Positions 55,918 through 64,000 of a stretch of 64,000 nucleotides of DNA are shown in pieces (the stretch's first letter is position 1; every line of letters begins with the position of its first letter). The position numbers and the translations under genes are program-made. Source of the stretch: Novosphingobium kunmingense. GTDB lineage: Bacteria; Pseudomonadota; Alphaproteobacteria; Sphingomonadales; Sphingomonadaceae. The stretch covers positions 620,001 through 684,000 of the forward strand of contig NZ_PHUF01000002.1 of assembly GCF_002813245.1 (NCBI RefSeq), in the 5' to 3' direction. Below the pieces are notes generated by a model. The model was not told where the DNA came from, ran no database searches, and was given only the letters and a program-made list of their open reading frames with translations.

Positions 55918-57468
55918 ATGAGTCAGAAGCCTGCCATTCGCCACGCCCTTTCAATCACCCGTGAAGCCGATTTTGCCGCCTGGTATCAGGACGTCATTTC
56001 CGAAGCCGAAATGGCCGAGGAAAGCGGCGTGCGCGGCTGCATGGTCATCAGGCCGTGGGGCTATGGCATCTGGGAACGCATCCAGAAGCTGATGGACGCG
56101 CGGATCAAGGCCGCCGGCGTCGACAACTGCTATTTCCCGCTGTTCATCCCGCTGAGTTACTTCGCCGAAGAAGCCGAACACGTCGAAGGCTTTGCCAAGG
56201 AAATGGCCGTCGTCACCCATCACCGCCTGATCCAGGACGGGAAGGGTGGTCTCGTCCCCGATCCCGACGCGAAGCTCGAAGAGCCGTTGATCGTCCGCCC
56301 GACGTCGGAGACGGTGATCGGCAAGGCCATGGCGCGGTGGATCCAGTCGTGGCGCGACCTGCCGCTCCTGACCAACCAGTGGGCCAACGTCGTGCGCTGG
56401 GAAATGCGCACCCGCATGTTTCTGCGCACCAGCGAATTCCTCTGGCAGGAAGGCCATACCGCCCATGCCGATCGCGATGACGCGATGGCCGAAACCCTGC
56501 GCGCTCTCGAGATGTATCGCCAGGTCGCCGAGGACGATCTCGCCATTCCGGTGATGGTCGGCGAAAAGCCCGAGAATGAACGCTTCCCCGGCGCTGTCGC
56601 GACCTATTCGATCGAGGCGATGATGCAGGACGGCAAGGCGCTTCAAGCCGGCACCTCGCACTATCTCGGTACCGGCTTCGCCGAAGCGGCCGGCATCCGC
56701 TACCAGGACAAGGAAGGCCAGCAGGCGCTGTGCCACACCACCAGTTGGGGCGTTTCAACCCGCATGATCGGCGGCCTCATCATGGTCCACGGCGACGATG
56801 ACGGTCTGCGCGTGCCGCCGCGCGTCGCCCCGCAACAGATCGTCATCCTGCCGATGTTGCGCGACGACGACGGCGACGAGACGCTGCTGTCCTACTGCGA
56901 GGAGATCCGCAAGGCGCTCGCCGAGCAGAGCGCGCTTGGCGAACCGATCCGCGTCCTGCTCGACAAGCGCGCCGGAAAGGCTACGCAGAAGCGATGGTCC
57001 TGGGTGAAGAAGGGCGTTCCTGTTATCCTGGAGATCGGCGGACGCGATGCTGCCGGAGGACAGGTCTCGGTCGTGCGCCGCGACCGGCTTTGGAAGCCCG
57101 ACGGCAAGGTAAACTTCATCGCCCAGAGCAAGGACGAGTTCTTGGGACAGGCTGTTGCAGAACTGGAGGACGTGCAGCGCTCTCTCCACGCCCAGGCCAC
57201 CGAGCGCCGCGATGCACAGATCCACCGCGGCGTGACCGACCTTGCCGGGCTTGAAGCCTTTTTCGCCGAGGACAAGCGGTATCCGGGCTGGGTCGAGCTT
57301 AGCTGGTCACGCCCGACCGGCACCGCACTGGAGGGCGTCGTGCAAAAGCTGAAGGCGCTCAAGCTTACCATTCGCAACACGCCGATGGACGGAGGACCGG
57401 TCTCTGGCACCTGCCTCTTCACCGGCGAACTGGCAGTCGAACGGATCTATGTCGCCCGTGCGTACTAA
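55918..57468 (+). CDS. proS: Proline--tRNA ligase (archaeal/eukaryotic type)
   Basis: Class II synthetase of 516 residues. GVRGCMVIRPWGYGIWERIQ, motif 2 (RWEMRTRMFLRTSEFLWQEGHTAH), the anticodon-binding domain and a final Tyr are signs of the archaeal/eukaryotic-like type. It has no bacterial INS editing domain between motifs 2 and 3, and it is longer than the roughly 440-residue alphaproteobacterial short form. The ATG at 55918 lies 44 bases after phaR. Its end overlaps the peptidase gene by 20 bases. Confidence 0.96.
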   Translation: MSQKPAIRHALSITREADFAAWYQDVISEAEMAEESGVRGCMVIRPWGYGIWERIQKLMDARIKAAGVDNCYFPLFIPLSYFAEEAEHVEGFAKEMAVVTHHRLIQDGKGGLVPDPDAKLEEPLIVRPTSETVIGKAMARWIQSWRDLPLLTNQWANVVRWEMRTRMFLRTSEFLWQEGHTAHADRDDAMAETLRALEMYRQVAEDDLAIPVMVGEKPENERFPGAVATYSIEAMMQDGKALQAGTSHYLGTGFAEAAGIRYQDKEGQQALCHTTSWGVSTRMIGGLIMVHGDDDGLRVPPRVAPQQIVILPMLRDDDGDETLLSYCEEIRKALAEQSALGEPIRVLLDKRAGKATQKRWSWVKKGVPVILEIGGRDAAGGQVSVVRRDRLWKPDGKVNFIAQSKDEFLGQAVAELEDVQRSLHAQATERRDAQIHRGVTDLAGLEAFFAEDKRYPGWVELSWSRPTGTALEGVVQKLKALKLTIRNTPMDGGPVSGTCLFTGELAVERIYVARAY

Positions 57469-58774
57469 GGCCTTCGCAGCGCTTGGCGCCCTTGCACTGG
57501 CCGCCCCGGCGCAGGCCCAGCCCGATCCGGTATCACCCGCGCGCCTGCGCGCCGACGTCGAAAAGCTGGTTTCGTTCGGCACGCGGCACACCCTGTCGAG
57601 CCAGGACGATCCGGCGCGCGGGATCGGCGCCGCGCGGCGGTGGGCCGAGGCGAACCTTCGCGAAACGAGCAAGGCGTGCGGCGATTGCCTGGCAATCGTG
57701 CTGCCCGAAACAATGATCACCGGCGACCGGATCAAGGTGCCGACCCGGCTGGTCAACGTCGTTGCGATCCAGCGCGGAACCGAGCGCCCGAACGAGGTCG
57801 TCATCGTCCAGGGCCACATCGACAGCCGCGCCAGCGACGTGATGGATGCAACCTCCGATGCACCCGGGGCCAACGACGACGGATCGGGGACCGCGCTTGT
57901 CCTCGAAGCGGCCCGCATTCTCTCGAAGCACAAATATCCGACCACGATCGTCTATGCCGTCCTGTCGGGCGAGGAGCAGGGCCTGTTCGGTGGGCAGCTC
58001 CTAGCGGATTACGCGAAGCAGCAGGGCTGGACGGTCAAGGCCGTGCTCAACAACGATATCGTCGGCAACACGCGCGGTTCGGATGGCCTGGTCGAGGACA
58101 AGGTCGTGAGGGTCTTTTCTGAAGGCCCGCGCGCCGATTCCGACGATGCGACCCGCAACGCCGCGCGCCGTTTCGGCGGAGAGAACGACAGTCCGAGCCG
58201 CAGCCTGTCGCGTTATGCCTCTAGCCTTGCGAAGCCCGAGCTGCGCGTCCGTCAAGTCTGGCGCACCGACCGCATGGGCCGTGGCGGCGATCACGTGCCG
58301 TTCCTCGGCATGGGCTATCCGGCGATCCGGTTCACGGTCGGGGTCGAGAACTATGATCACCAGCACCAGGATCTGCGCACCGAAAGCGGCACGATCTATG
58401 GTGACACGATCGATTTCATGGACTTCGCCTATCTCGCCAAGGTGACGCGCCTCAACGCTGCCATGCTTGACAAGCTGGCTCGCGCGCCGATGCCGCCCGC
58501 GCCTAAGGTCGAGGCAGCCGTGCAGACCTTCACGACCCTGAGCTGGGACACCGTCGCGGGCGCCAGCAGTTACCGGATCTGGCGCCGCCGCACCGATGCG
58601 CCGGCATGGGAGGTGAGGCCGCAGGTCGTGCGCGCCGGCCAACCGACCGAAGTCACCCTCAAGGGCGTGCGCGGCGACGACTGGCTGTTCGGGGTATCGA
58701 GCGTCGCCGCCGACGGGACCGAAAGCCCGGTGGCATCGGCCGTGCCCGGCGGCGCCTTCCGGCCGCTCAGGTAA
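57449..58774 (+). CDS. M28 family zinc aminopeptidase with Fn3-like domain
   Basis: Secreted metallopeptidase of 441 residues. Signal peptide (about 1-23, ending in APAQA), then the M28 di-zinc set: VQGHIDSRASD, PGANDDGSGTA, SGEEQGLFGG, NNDIVG and the final His in NYDHQHQDL. The last 90 residues (from about 350, TFTTLSWDTVAGASSYRIWRR) form a fibronectin type III-like domain. The ATG at 57449 overlaps proS; a GTG nine bases on could also start. Stop and RNase R start share an A (TAATG). Confidence 0.92.
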   Translation: MSPVRTKAFAALGALALAAPAQAQPDPVSPARLRADVEKLVSFGTRHTLSSQDDPARGIGAARRWAEANLRETSKACGDCLAIVLPETMITGDRIKVPTRLVNVVAIQRGTERPNEVVIVQGHIDSRASDVMDATSDAPGANDDGSGTALVLEAARILSKHKYPTTIVYAVLSGEEQGLFGGQLLADYAKQQGWTVKAVLNNDIVGNTRGSDGLVEDKVVRVFSEGPRADSDDATRNAARRFGGENDSPSRSLSRYASSLAKPELRVRQVWRTDRMGRGGDHVPFLGMGYPAIRFTVGVENYDHQHQDLRTESGTIYGDTIDFMDFAYLAKVTRLNAAMLDKLARAPMPPAPKVEAAVQTFTTLSWDTVAGASSYRIWRRRTDAPAWEVRPQVVRAGQPTEVTLKGVRGDDWLFGVSSVAADGTESPVASAVPGGAFRPLR

Positions 58775-61026
58775 TGGTCCGTCCGCCCAAACCCCAACCC
58801 GGCCTGCCGAGCCGCCAGCAGGTCCTCGACTTCATCGCCTCGAGCGACGAGCCTGCCGGCAAGCGCGAGCTCGCGCGTGCCTTCGGCCTCAAGGGGCAGG
58901 AAAAGATCGCACTCAAGGCCTTGCTCAAGGACATGGCCGACGAGGGCCTGATCGACGGCAACCGCAGCGCCTTCCACCGGATGGGCGGGGTGCCCAAAGT
59001 TACCGTGCTGCGCGTGGTCGACACCGACGAGGGCGAGGCGGTGGCCGTGCCGGACAACTGGTCGCCTGATGACGCCACCCCGCCGCCGCGGCTGCGCGTG
59101 CGCGAGAAGGGCCGCTCCGCATTGCGCAAGGGCGACCGCGTGTTGGCGCGGACCGAAGAAACAGGCTCGGGCTGGATAGCCCATCCGATGAAGAAACTGC
59201 CCGCCATGGCCGATCAGGTCATGGGCGTGGTCGAGATCGACAAGAGCGGGAAGGGCTGGCTGGCCCCCGTCGACAAGCGCGAACGCAACGCCTCGCCGAT
59301 CGCCGACCTCGGCGGCGCGGAAGCCGGACAACTTGTCCTCGCGGAGCCGGCGGGCAAATCGCCCCGCTCGGGCGTCAAGGTGACCGAGGTTCTGGGCGAT
59401 CCGCTTGCACCCAAGGCGTTCAGCCTGATCGCGATTCACAAGCACGGCATTCCCTTTGCTTTCCACCCGGAAACGCTGGCCGAGGGCGAGCTTGCGGCAA
59501 AGCTTCCGGTCAGTGCCGATACGCGCGAAGACCTGCGCCATCTGCCGATCGTCGCGATCGACCCGAGCGATGCACGCGACCACGACGATGCGATCTGGGC
59601 GGAGCCCGACGGCGAGGGCGGCTTCCGCGCCGTCGTCGCGATTGCCGATGTCAGCTATTATGTCCGCCCGGGCGGCGCGCTCGACCGCGAGGCGCGCAAG
59701 CGCGGCAATTCGGTCTACTTCCCCGACCGGGTGGTGCCGATGCTGCCCGAAGTGCTCAGCGCCGACGTCTGCTCCTTGCGTGCCGGCGAGCCGCGTGCGG
59801 CCATGGCTTGCCACATGGACATCGCGGCCAGCGGCAAGGTCACGGGCTGGCGGTTCAGCCGTGCGATCGTTCAGATCGGCGAGGTCATCGCCTATGAGGA
59901 GGCGCAGCGCCGCATCGACGCAGGCGAAGCCTCCAGCCACCTGACTAACCTGTGGGACGCCTGGCGCGCGCTGGAAAAGGCACGGACCGACCGCGACCCC
60001 CTGAACCTCGAACTTCCCGAACGCCGGGTGGTGCTGAACGAGGCCGGCAAGATCGAACAGATTGCGCTGCGAGAACGGCTCGACGCGCACCGCGTGGTCG
60101 AGGACTTCATGATCGCCGCCAATGTCGCCGCAGCGAAGGCGCTGGAAAGCAAGGTCGCGCCGGTCGTCTACCGCATCCACGAGCCGCCGAGCCGCGAGAA
60201 GCTGGTTGCGCTGAAGGACTATCTCTCGACATTCGAGCGCAAGCTCGCACTCGGTCAGGTGATCACCCCAAGCCTGTTCAACCGCTTGCTCAAGGACGTC
60301 AGCGACGAAAGCGAAAAGGCGCTAATCATGGAGGCGGTGCTGCGCAGCCAGACCCAGGCCTATTACGGCCCGCGCAATGCCGGACACTTCGGCCTGTCCC
60401 TGGCGAGCTATGCTCACTTCACCTCGCCGATCCGACGCTATGCCGACCTTCTTGTCCACCGCGCGCTGGTCGATAGTTTCGGGCTGGAGCAGCCGAGGCC
60501 CAAGGCCGATCTGCCGCCTGCTTCGGGCCTGTCCGAACGCGACCGCGGCGATCTTACCCGCGTCAGCGAAGCCATCAGCGTTGCCGAACGCCGCGCGATG
60601 GAAGCCGAACGCGAAACCATAGACCGCTACGTCGCAGCCTGGCTGGCGTCGCGCGTGGGCGAGGTGTTCGAAACGCGAATTACCGGCGTCCAGCGCTTCG
60701 GCCTGTTCGCGACGATCGTCGGGCTGGGCGGCGACGGGCTGGTGCCGGTCTCGGTGCTGGGGGACGAACGCTACTTCCACGACGAGAAGGCCCAGGTCCT
60801 CGAGGGCGAGCGCAGCGGCACGCGATATGCCATGGGCCAGCGCCTGCGCCTCAAGCTGGCCGAAGCCAATCCATTGACCGGGGCGCTGAAGTTCGAACCG
60901 GAACACGGTGCTGGCTCGCGCGTCGAACCGCGCGGCCGGCCGCTACCGCTCAAGAAGAAAGGTGGACATCTCGCCGGCAAAAGGGGCCGCCCGGGGAACA
61001 TCCGACATCAGGGCAAGCGCCGCTGA
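58774..61026 (+). CDS. rnr: Ribonuclease R
   Basis: Processive 3'-5' exoribonuclease of 750 residues that degrades structured RNA. Order: N-terminal helical HTH-like part, cold-shock domain, RNB catalytic domain (IDPSDARDHDDAIWAE with its metal-binding Asp residues, about 265-280; HFTSPIRRYADLLVHR), S1 domain, and a basic tail (KKKGGHLAGKRGRPGNIRHQGKRR-type). The ATG at 58774 is coupled to the peptidase stop (TAATG). Confidence 0.97.
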   Translation: MVRPPKPQPGLPSRQQVLDFIASSDEPAGKRELARAFGLKGQEKIALKALLKDMADEGLIDGNRSAFHRMGGVPKVTVLRVVDTDEGEAVAVPDNWSPDDATPPPRLRVREKGRSALRKGDRVLARTEETGSGWIAHPMKKLPAMADQVMGVVEIDKSGKGWLAPVDKRERNASPIADLGGAEAGQLVLAEPAGKSPRSGVKVTEVLGDPLAPKAFSLIAIHKHGIPFAFHPETLAEGELAAKLPVSADTREDLRHLPIVAIDPSDARDHDDAIWAEPDGEGGFRAVVAIADVSYYVRPGGALDREARKRGNSVYFPDRVVPMLPEVLSADVCSLRAGEPRAAMACHMDIAASGKVTGWRFSRAIVQIGEVIAYEEAQRRIDAGEASSHLTNLWDAWRALEKARTDRDPLNLELPERRVVLNEAGKIEQIALRERLDAHRVVEDFMIAANVAAAKALESKVAPVVYRIHEPPSREKLVALKDYLSTFERKLALGQVITPSLFNRLLKDVSDESEKALIMEAVLRSQTQAYYGPRNAGHFGLSLASYAHFTSPIRRYADLLVHRALVDSFGLEQPRPKADLPPASGLSERDRGDLTRVSEAISVAERRAMEAERETIDRYVAAWLASRVGEVFETRITGVQRFGLFATIVGLGGDGLVPVSVLGDERYFHDEKAQVLEGERSGTRYAMGQRLRLKLAEANPLTGALKFEPEHGAGSRVEPRGRPLPLKKKGGHLAGKRGRPGNIRHQGKRR

Positions 61027-61479
61027 TCAGCTCAGCCGTTCGAGGTCCTCGTCGGTTAAGCTGCCGGGTATCACATAGACCGGACAGGCGAGCTGGCCCG
61101 CCATCCCGGTAAAGTGGCTAACCAGCGGACCGGGCCCGCCATTGGCAGCCGCACCCAGCACCAGGGCCGAAACCTCGGGATGATCGGCCAGATATTCACG
61201 CACGACCTGTTCGCCATTGCCGGTCTTGACCGCGATCGCTGGCATTTGCCCGCCTTCGCTTAGCAGACTGCCGGCAGCGGTGGTGACCAGTGCTTCGGCG
61301 CGGGCCCGCGCCTCTTCCTCGATCGTTGCCTGGATCCCGCCGAAGGCAACAAAGGGCTGGCGCGGTACCAGCGCGAGCAGATGCACCTGTCCGCCGGTTC
61401 GTGCAGCACGGCGTGCAGCAAAGCGCAGCGCGGTGGCGGCCTCGTCGGTTTCGTCCATGATAACCAGATAGACGCGCAT
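61027..61479 (-). CDS. Universal stress protein family
   Basis: Protein of 150 residues with the UspA fold: YLVIMDETDEAATALRFA at the start and the ATP-loop LVLGAAANGGPGPLVSHF (a shifted form of the usual G-x2-G-x9-G pattern), ending in PVYVIPGSLT. The ATG at 61479 was chosen; a TTG 9 bases upstream is a second candidate and stands closer to a good GAGGGG ribosome site. Converges on rnr (stops adjoin) and diverges from the PDH genes. Confidence 0.9.
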   Translation of the reverse strand: MRVYLVIMDETDEAATALRFAARRAARTGGQVHLLALVPRQPFVAFGGIQATIEEEARARAEALVTTAAGSLLSEGGQMPAIAVKTGNGEQVVREYLADHPEVSALVLGAAANGGPGPLVSHFTGMAGQLACPVYVIPGSLTDEDLERLS

Positions 61480-61611
61480 CGCTGGCAATTTCCCCTCTGG
61501 GCGGCGTATCTGCTACAAACGTATTCGACGCAAGGACCTTGCCGAACGGCACGGATTTGGCCAAGGACGCACTAGCGTCAACCCTCCCTGAACGGAGCCC
61601 GGATCCTCCCC

Positions 61612-62880
61612 ATGCCGATCGACATCAAGATGCCAGCCCTGTCTCCCACGATGGAGGAAGGGACCCTTGCCAAATGGCTGGTCAAGGTGGGCGATACGGT
61701 TTCCTCGGGCGACATCATGGCCGAGATCGAAACCGACAAGGCGACGATGGAATTCGAAGCGGTCGACGAAGGAGTCATCACCTCTATAACGGTCCCGGAA
61801 GGGAGCGAAGGGGTGAAGGTCGGCACCATCATCGCCACGATCGCGGGCGAGGACGAGGACGCCAGCGCGGTGCCGGCACAGAAGACCGGGGCGACTGCAG
61901 CAAAGACCGAACCTGCCGCCGAGGCAAAGGCTGTTTCGGCGCCTGCACCGACCGCAGCCAAAGCTGCCGCACCGGCCACCGCCGGCGAACGCGTCGTCGC
62001 CTCGCCTCTCGCCAAGCGCATCGCCGAACAGAACGGTGTAGACCTCAAGACCGTCAAGGGTTCGGGCCCGAACGGACGCATCGTCAAGGCCGACGTCGAA
62101 GGGATCACGGCTGGCAGCGCTGCGCCGGTCGCTGCGGCTGCACCTGCGGCAAGCGCCCCGGCTGCGTCCGCGCCGGTTCCCGATTTCGGCGTCCCCTACG
62201 AAGCCGAAAAGCTCAACAACGTGCGCAAGACCATTGCGCGCCGCCTGACGGAAGCCAAGCAGACCATCCCGCACATCTACCTCACGGTCGACGTGCGGCT
62301 CGACGCGCTGCTCAAGCTGCGGGGCGAACTAAACAAGGCGCTCGAACCCGATGGCGTCAAGCTGTCGGTCAACGACCTGCTGATCAAGGCGCTGGGCAAG
62401 GCTCTGCTGCGTGTGCCCAAGTGCAACGTCAGCTTCGCCGGAGACGAACTGCGCAAGTACGGCCGCGCCGACGTTTCGGTGGCCGTTGCCGCACCGTCCG
62501 GCCTGATCACGCCGATCATCGTCGATGCCGCGGGCAAGGGCGTTGCCCAGATCAGCACCGAGATGAAGACCTTGGCGGGCAAGGCCAAGGACGGCAAGCT
62601 GCAGCCGCACGAATACCAGGGCGGCACGGCCAGCCTGTCGAACCTCGGCATGTTCGGGATCAAGCAGTTCGAGGCTGTCATCAACCCGCCGCAGGCGATG
62701 ATCATGGCCGTCGGCGCGGGCGAACAGCGGCCTTTCGTAGTCGATGGCGCTCTGGCCATCGCCACGGTCATGTCGGCCACCGGCAGCTTCGATCACCGCG
62801 CCATCGACGGCGCCGATGGTGCGCAGCTGATGCAGGCGTTCAAGGATCTGGTCGAGGCGCCGCTCGGCCTGGTGGCCTGA
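61612..62880 (+). CDS. pdhC: Pyruvate dehydrogenase E2 (dihydrolipoyl acetyltransferase)
   Basis: Acetyltransferase core of the PDH complex, 422 residues. One lipoyl domain (1-78) with lipoyl Lys43 in ETDKATMEF, an Ala/Pro linker, the E1/E3-binding domain ([17 protein letters not shown] to GRIVKADV, about 127-163), a second linker, and the catalytic domain ending with [16 protein letters not shown] rather than 2-oxoglutarate specificity is inferred from the [17 protein letters not shown] lipoyl domain and from lpdA nearby. The E1 genes lie outside this window or upstream elsewhere. Confidence 0.95.
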   Translation: MPIDIKMPALSPTMEEGTLAKWLVKVGDTVSSGDIMAEIETDKATMEFEAVDEGVITSITVPEGSEGVKVGTIIATIAGEDEDASAVPAQKTGATAAKTEPAAEAKAVSAPAPTAAKAAAPATAGERVVASPLAKRIAEQNGVDLKTVKGSGPNGRIVKADVEGITAGSAAPVAAAAPAASAPAASAPVPDFGVPYEAEKLNNVRKTIARRLTEAKQTIPHIYLTVDVRLDALLKLRGELNKALEPDGVKLSVNDLLIKALGKALLRVPKCNVSFAGDELRKYGRADVSVAVAAPSGLITPIIVDAAGKGVAQISTEMKTLAGKAKDGKLQPHEYQGGTASLSNLGMFGIKQFEAVINPPQAMIMAVGAGEQRPFVVDGALAIATVMSATGSFDHRAIDGADGAQLMQAFKDLVEAPLGLVA

Positions 62881-62887
62881 TCGCGCC

Positions 62888-63259
62888 GTGGCCGAAACTC
62901 TGGTCATCCGCGCGACCGCCATGCCGACCGACCTCAACCCCTATGGCGGGGTATTTGGCGGCTGGTTGATGAGCCAGCTGGCGCTCGGTGCCGGCTCGCT
63001 CGCTTCGCGCGAGGGCAAGGGCAAGGCCGTGGTGGTGCAGGCGACCGACTTCACTTTCCCCGGCGCGATGCAGGTGGGCGACGAGCTATCGGTCTATGCA
63101 GAGATCACGGCGCGCGGACGCACGTCGCTGACCATTCTCGCGCGCGGCGAGGGCCGGGAGCGCAATGGCGAGACCGTGAGCCAGGTCGCCAAGGGGCAAT
63201 TCAAATTCGTGCTGCTGGACGCAAGCGATCGTCCGCGCGCACTCGATGATGGGAACTGA
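62888..63259 (+). CDS. YciA-like hotdog acyl-CoA thioesterase family protein
   Basis: Single hotdog domain of 123 residues with GGVFGGWLMSQL at 20-31. In YciA the matching block is GDIFGGWIMSQMD, whose last Asp (Asp44 in the H. influenzae enzyme, from memory) is catalytic; here it is Ala, and the Asp of GDI is Gly. The protein may thus be a weak or non-catalytic CoA-thioester binder. It starts with GTG at 62888, 8 bases after pdhC, and ends 2 bases before lpdA, so it is inside the PDH operon. Confidence 0.85.
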   Translation: MAETLVIRATAMPTDLNPYGGVFGGWLMSQLALGAGSLASREGKGKAVVVQATDFTFPGAMQVGDELSVYAEITARGRTSLTILARGEGRERNGETVSQVAKGQFKFVLLDASDRPRALDDGN

Positions 63260-63261
63260 CA

Positions 63262-64000
63262 ATGGCTGATCAATACGACGTTATCGTGCTCGGTTCGGGC
63301 CCTGGCGGATATGTGGCGGCGATCCGCTGCGCGCAACTCGGCCTCAAGACCGCGATCGTCGAGCGCGAGAACCTGGGTGGCATCTGCCTCAACTGGGGCT
63401 GCATTCCGACCAAGGCGCTGCTTCGCTCGGCCGAGATCTTTCATTACATGAACCACGCCAAGGATTATGGCCTGGCTGCGGAAAAGATCAGCGCCGATCT
63501 CAACGCGGTCGTGGCGCGCAGCCGCGGGGTGGCCAAGCAACTTAACCAGGGCGTCACGCACCTGATGAAGAAGAACAAGATCGCGGTTCACATGGGCACC
63601 GGCGTTCTGAAGGGGGCGGGCAAGCTTGAAGTGACCGGCGACAAGGGCACGGAATCGCTAAACGCCAAACACATCATCGTTGCCACCGGCGCGCGGGCCC
63701 GCGATCTGCCTTTCGCCAAGGCCGATGGCGAGCGGGTGTGGACCTACCGCCACGCGATGACGCCCAAGGAAATGCCAGGCAAGCTGCTGGTCATCGGATC
63801 GGGCGCGATCGGGATCGAGTTCGCCAGCTTCTACAACGATATGGGTGCCGATGTGACCGTCGTCGAAATGATGGACCGGATCGTGCCGGTGGAGGATGCC
63901 GACGTCTCGGCGTTCCTTGAAAAGGCGCTCAGGAAGCAGGGCATGACGATCCTGACCGGTGCAGGAGTCGAAAGCCTCGATGTCGGCAAGACCGGCGTGA
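63262..64000 (+). CDS. lpdA: Dihydrolipoyl dehydrogenase (E3), partial
   Basis: The first 246 residues of the FAD enzyme that reoxidises the lipoyl arm of PDH and related complexes. FAD-binding GSGPGGYVAAIRC (11-23), the redox disulfide GGICLNWGCIPTKAL with Cys42 and Cys47, and the NAD-binding LVIGSGAIGIEFASF are present. The gene runs off the right end of the window. It is 2 bases after the hotdog gene and belongs to the pdhC operon. Confidence 0.96.
   Translation, partial: MADQYDVIVLGSGPGGYVAAIRCAQLGLKTAIVERENLGGICLNWGCIPTKALLRSAEIFHYMNHAKDYGLAAEKISADLNAVVARSRGVAKQLNQGVTHLMKKNKIAVHMGTGVLKGAGKLEVTGDKGTESLNAKHIIVATGARARDLPFAKADGERVWTYRHAMTPKEMPGKLLVIGSGAIGIEFASFYNDMGADVTVVEMMDRIVPVEDADVSAFLEKALRKQGMTILTGAGVESLDVGKTGV

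Overview
The window looks like core chromosome of a high-GC alphaproteobacterium, most likely a member of the Sphingomonadales (Novosphingobium/Erythrobacter-like). The basis is the rph/hrcA-grpE and parE/LpoA-like/rsmI-yraN-gshB blocks, a PhaR regulator, a VPEPG-tailed (PEP-CTERM) secreted protein, a one-lipoyl-domain PDH E2, and protein sequences resembling that order. I saw no rRNA, tRNA, IS element, integrase of a mobile element or CRISPR array. About 63 protein genes fill the window, and no gene-free stretch exceeds 300 bases (the longest, 15972-16266, is 295 bases). The last gene, lpdA, runs off the right end.

Layout. 1-8300: a minus-strand translation cluster (rplY, a small secreted protein, pth, ychF), split by an inserted pair: a PEP-CTERM protein with a near-consensus sigma-54 promoter and a TPR lipoprotein. 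Two tandem TraB/GumN proteins lie upstream of rplY. 8400-14435: glyQ-glyS-ppdK; glyS carries a low-GC patch. 14432-18951: a methyltransferase, comF, hisI, a MerR regulator and an acyl-CoA dehydrogenase. 18958-23590 (minus): a coupled MFS-cysK-hydrolase operon, a PilZ protein and tyrS. 23639-27557: a DOMON-like protein coupled to a NamZ-family glycosidase, an MFS transporter and a DODA-type dioxygenase. 27653-34261 (minus): a MoxR-GFA-DUF817-VWA operon, parE and an LpoA-like lipoprotein. 34301-37097: rsmI-yraN-gshB and a DedA protein.

37098-46616 is a housekeeping and heat-shock region: the minus-strand operon rph-rdgB-hemW-xerC, divergent hrcA-grpE, then dnaK-dnaJ from a clear RpoH-type promoter. 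Two minus-strand genes (an HExxH protein and a PCu(A)C copper chaperone) separate grpE from dnaK. 46701-50098: a methyltransferase and a large patatin converging on a shared CTAG stop. 50168-55228: radA, a CvpA-family gene, a degenerate IscU-like scaffold, a long MHS-type transporter and alr. 55319-61026: phaR with a TGC-rich leader, an archaeal-type proS, an M28 peptidase and RNase R, tightly packed. 61027-64000: a universal stress protein, then PDH E2, a YciA-like hotdog protein lacking the expected aspartate, and E3.

The observations most worth a second look are the sigma-54-driven PEP-CTERM gene, the compositional patch in glyS, the hotdog protein inside the PDH operon, the MoxR-GFA-DUF817-VWA operon with its palindromic operator, the possible non-ATG start of the HExxH gene, and the MerR operator/leaderless start ahead of the acyl-CoA dehydrogenase. 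I did not find a clear-cut novel defence or mobile system.
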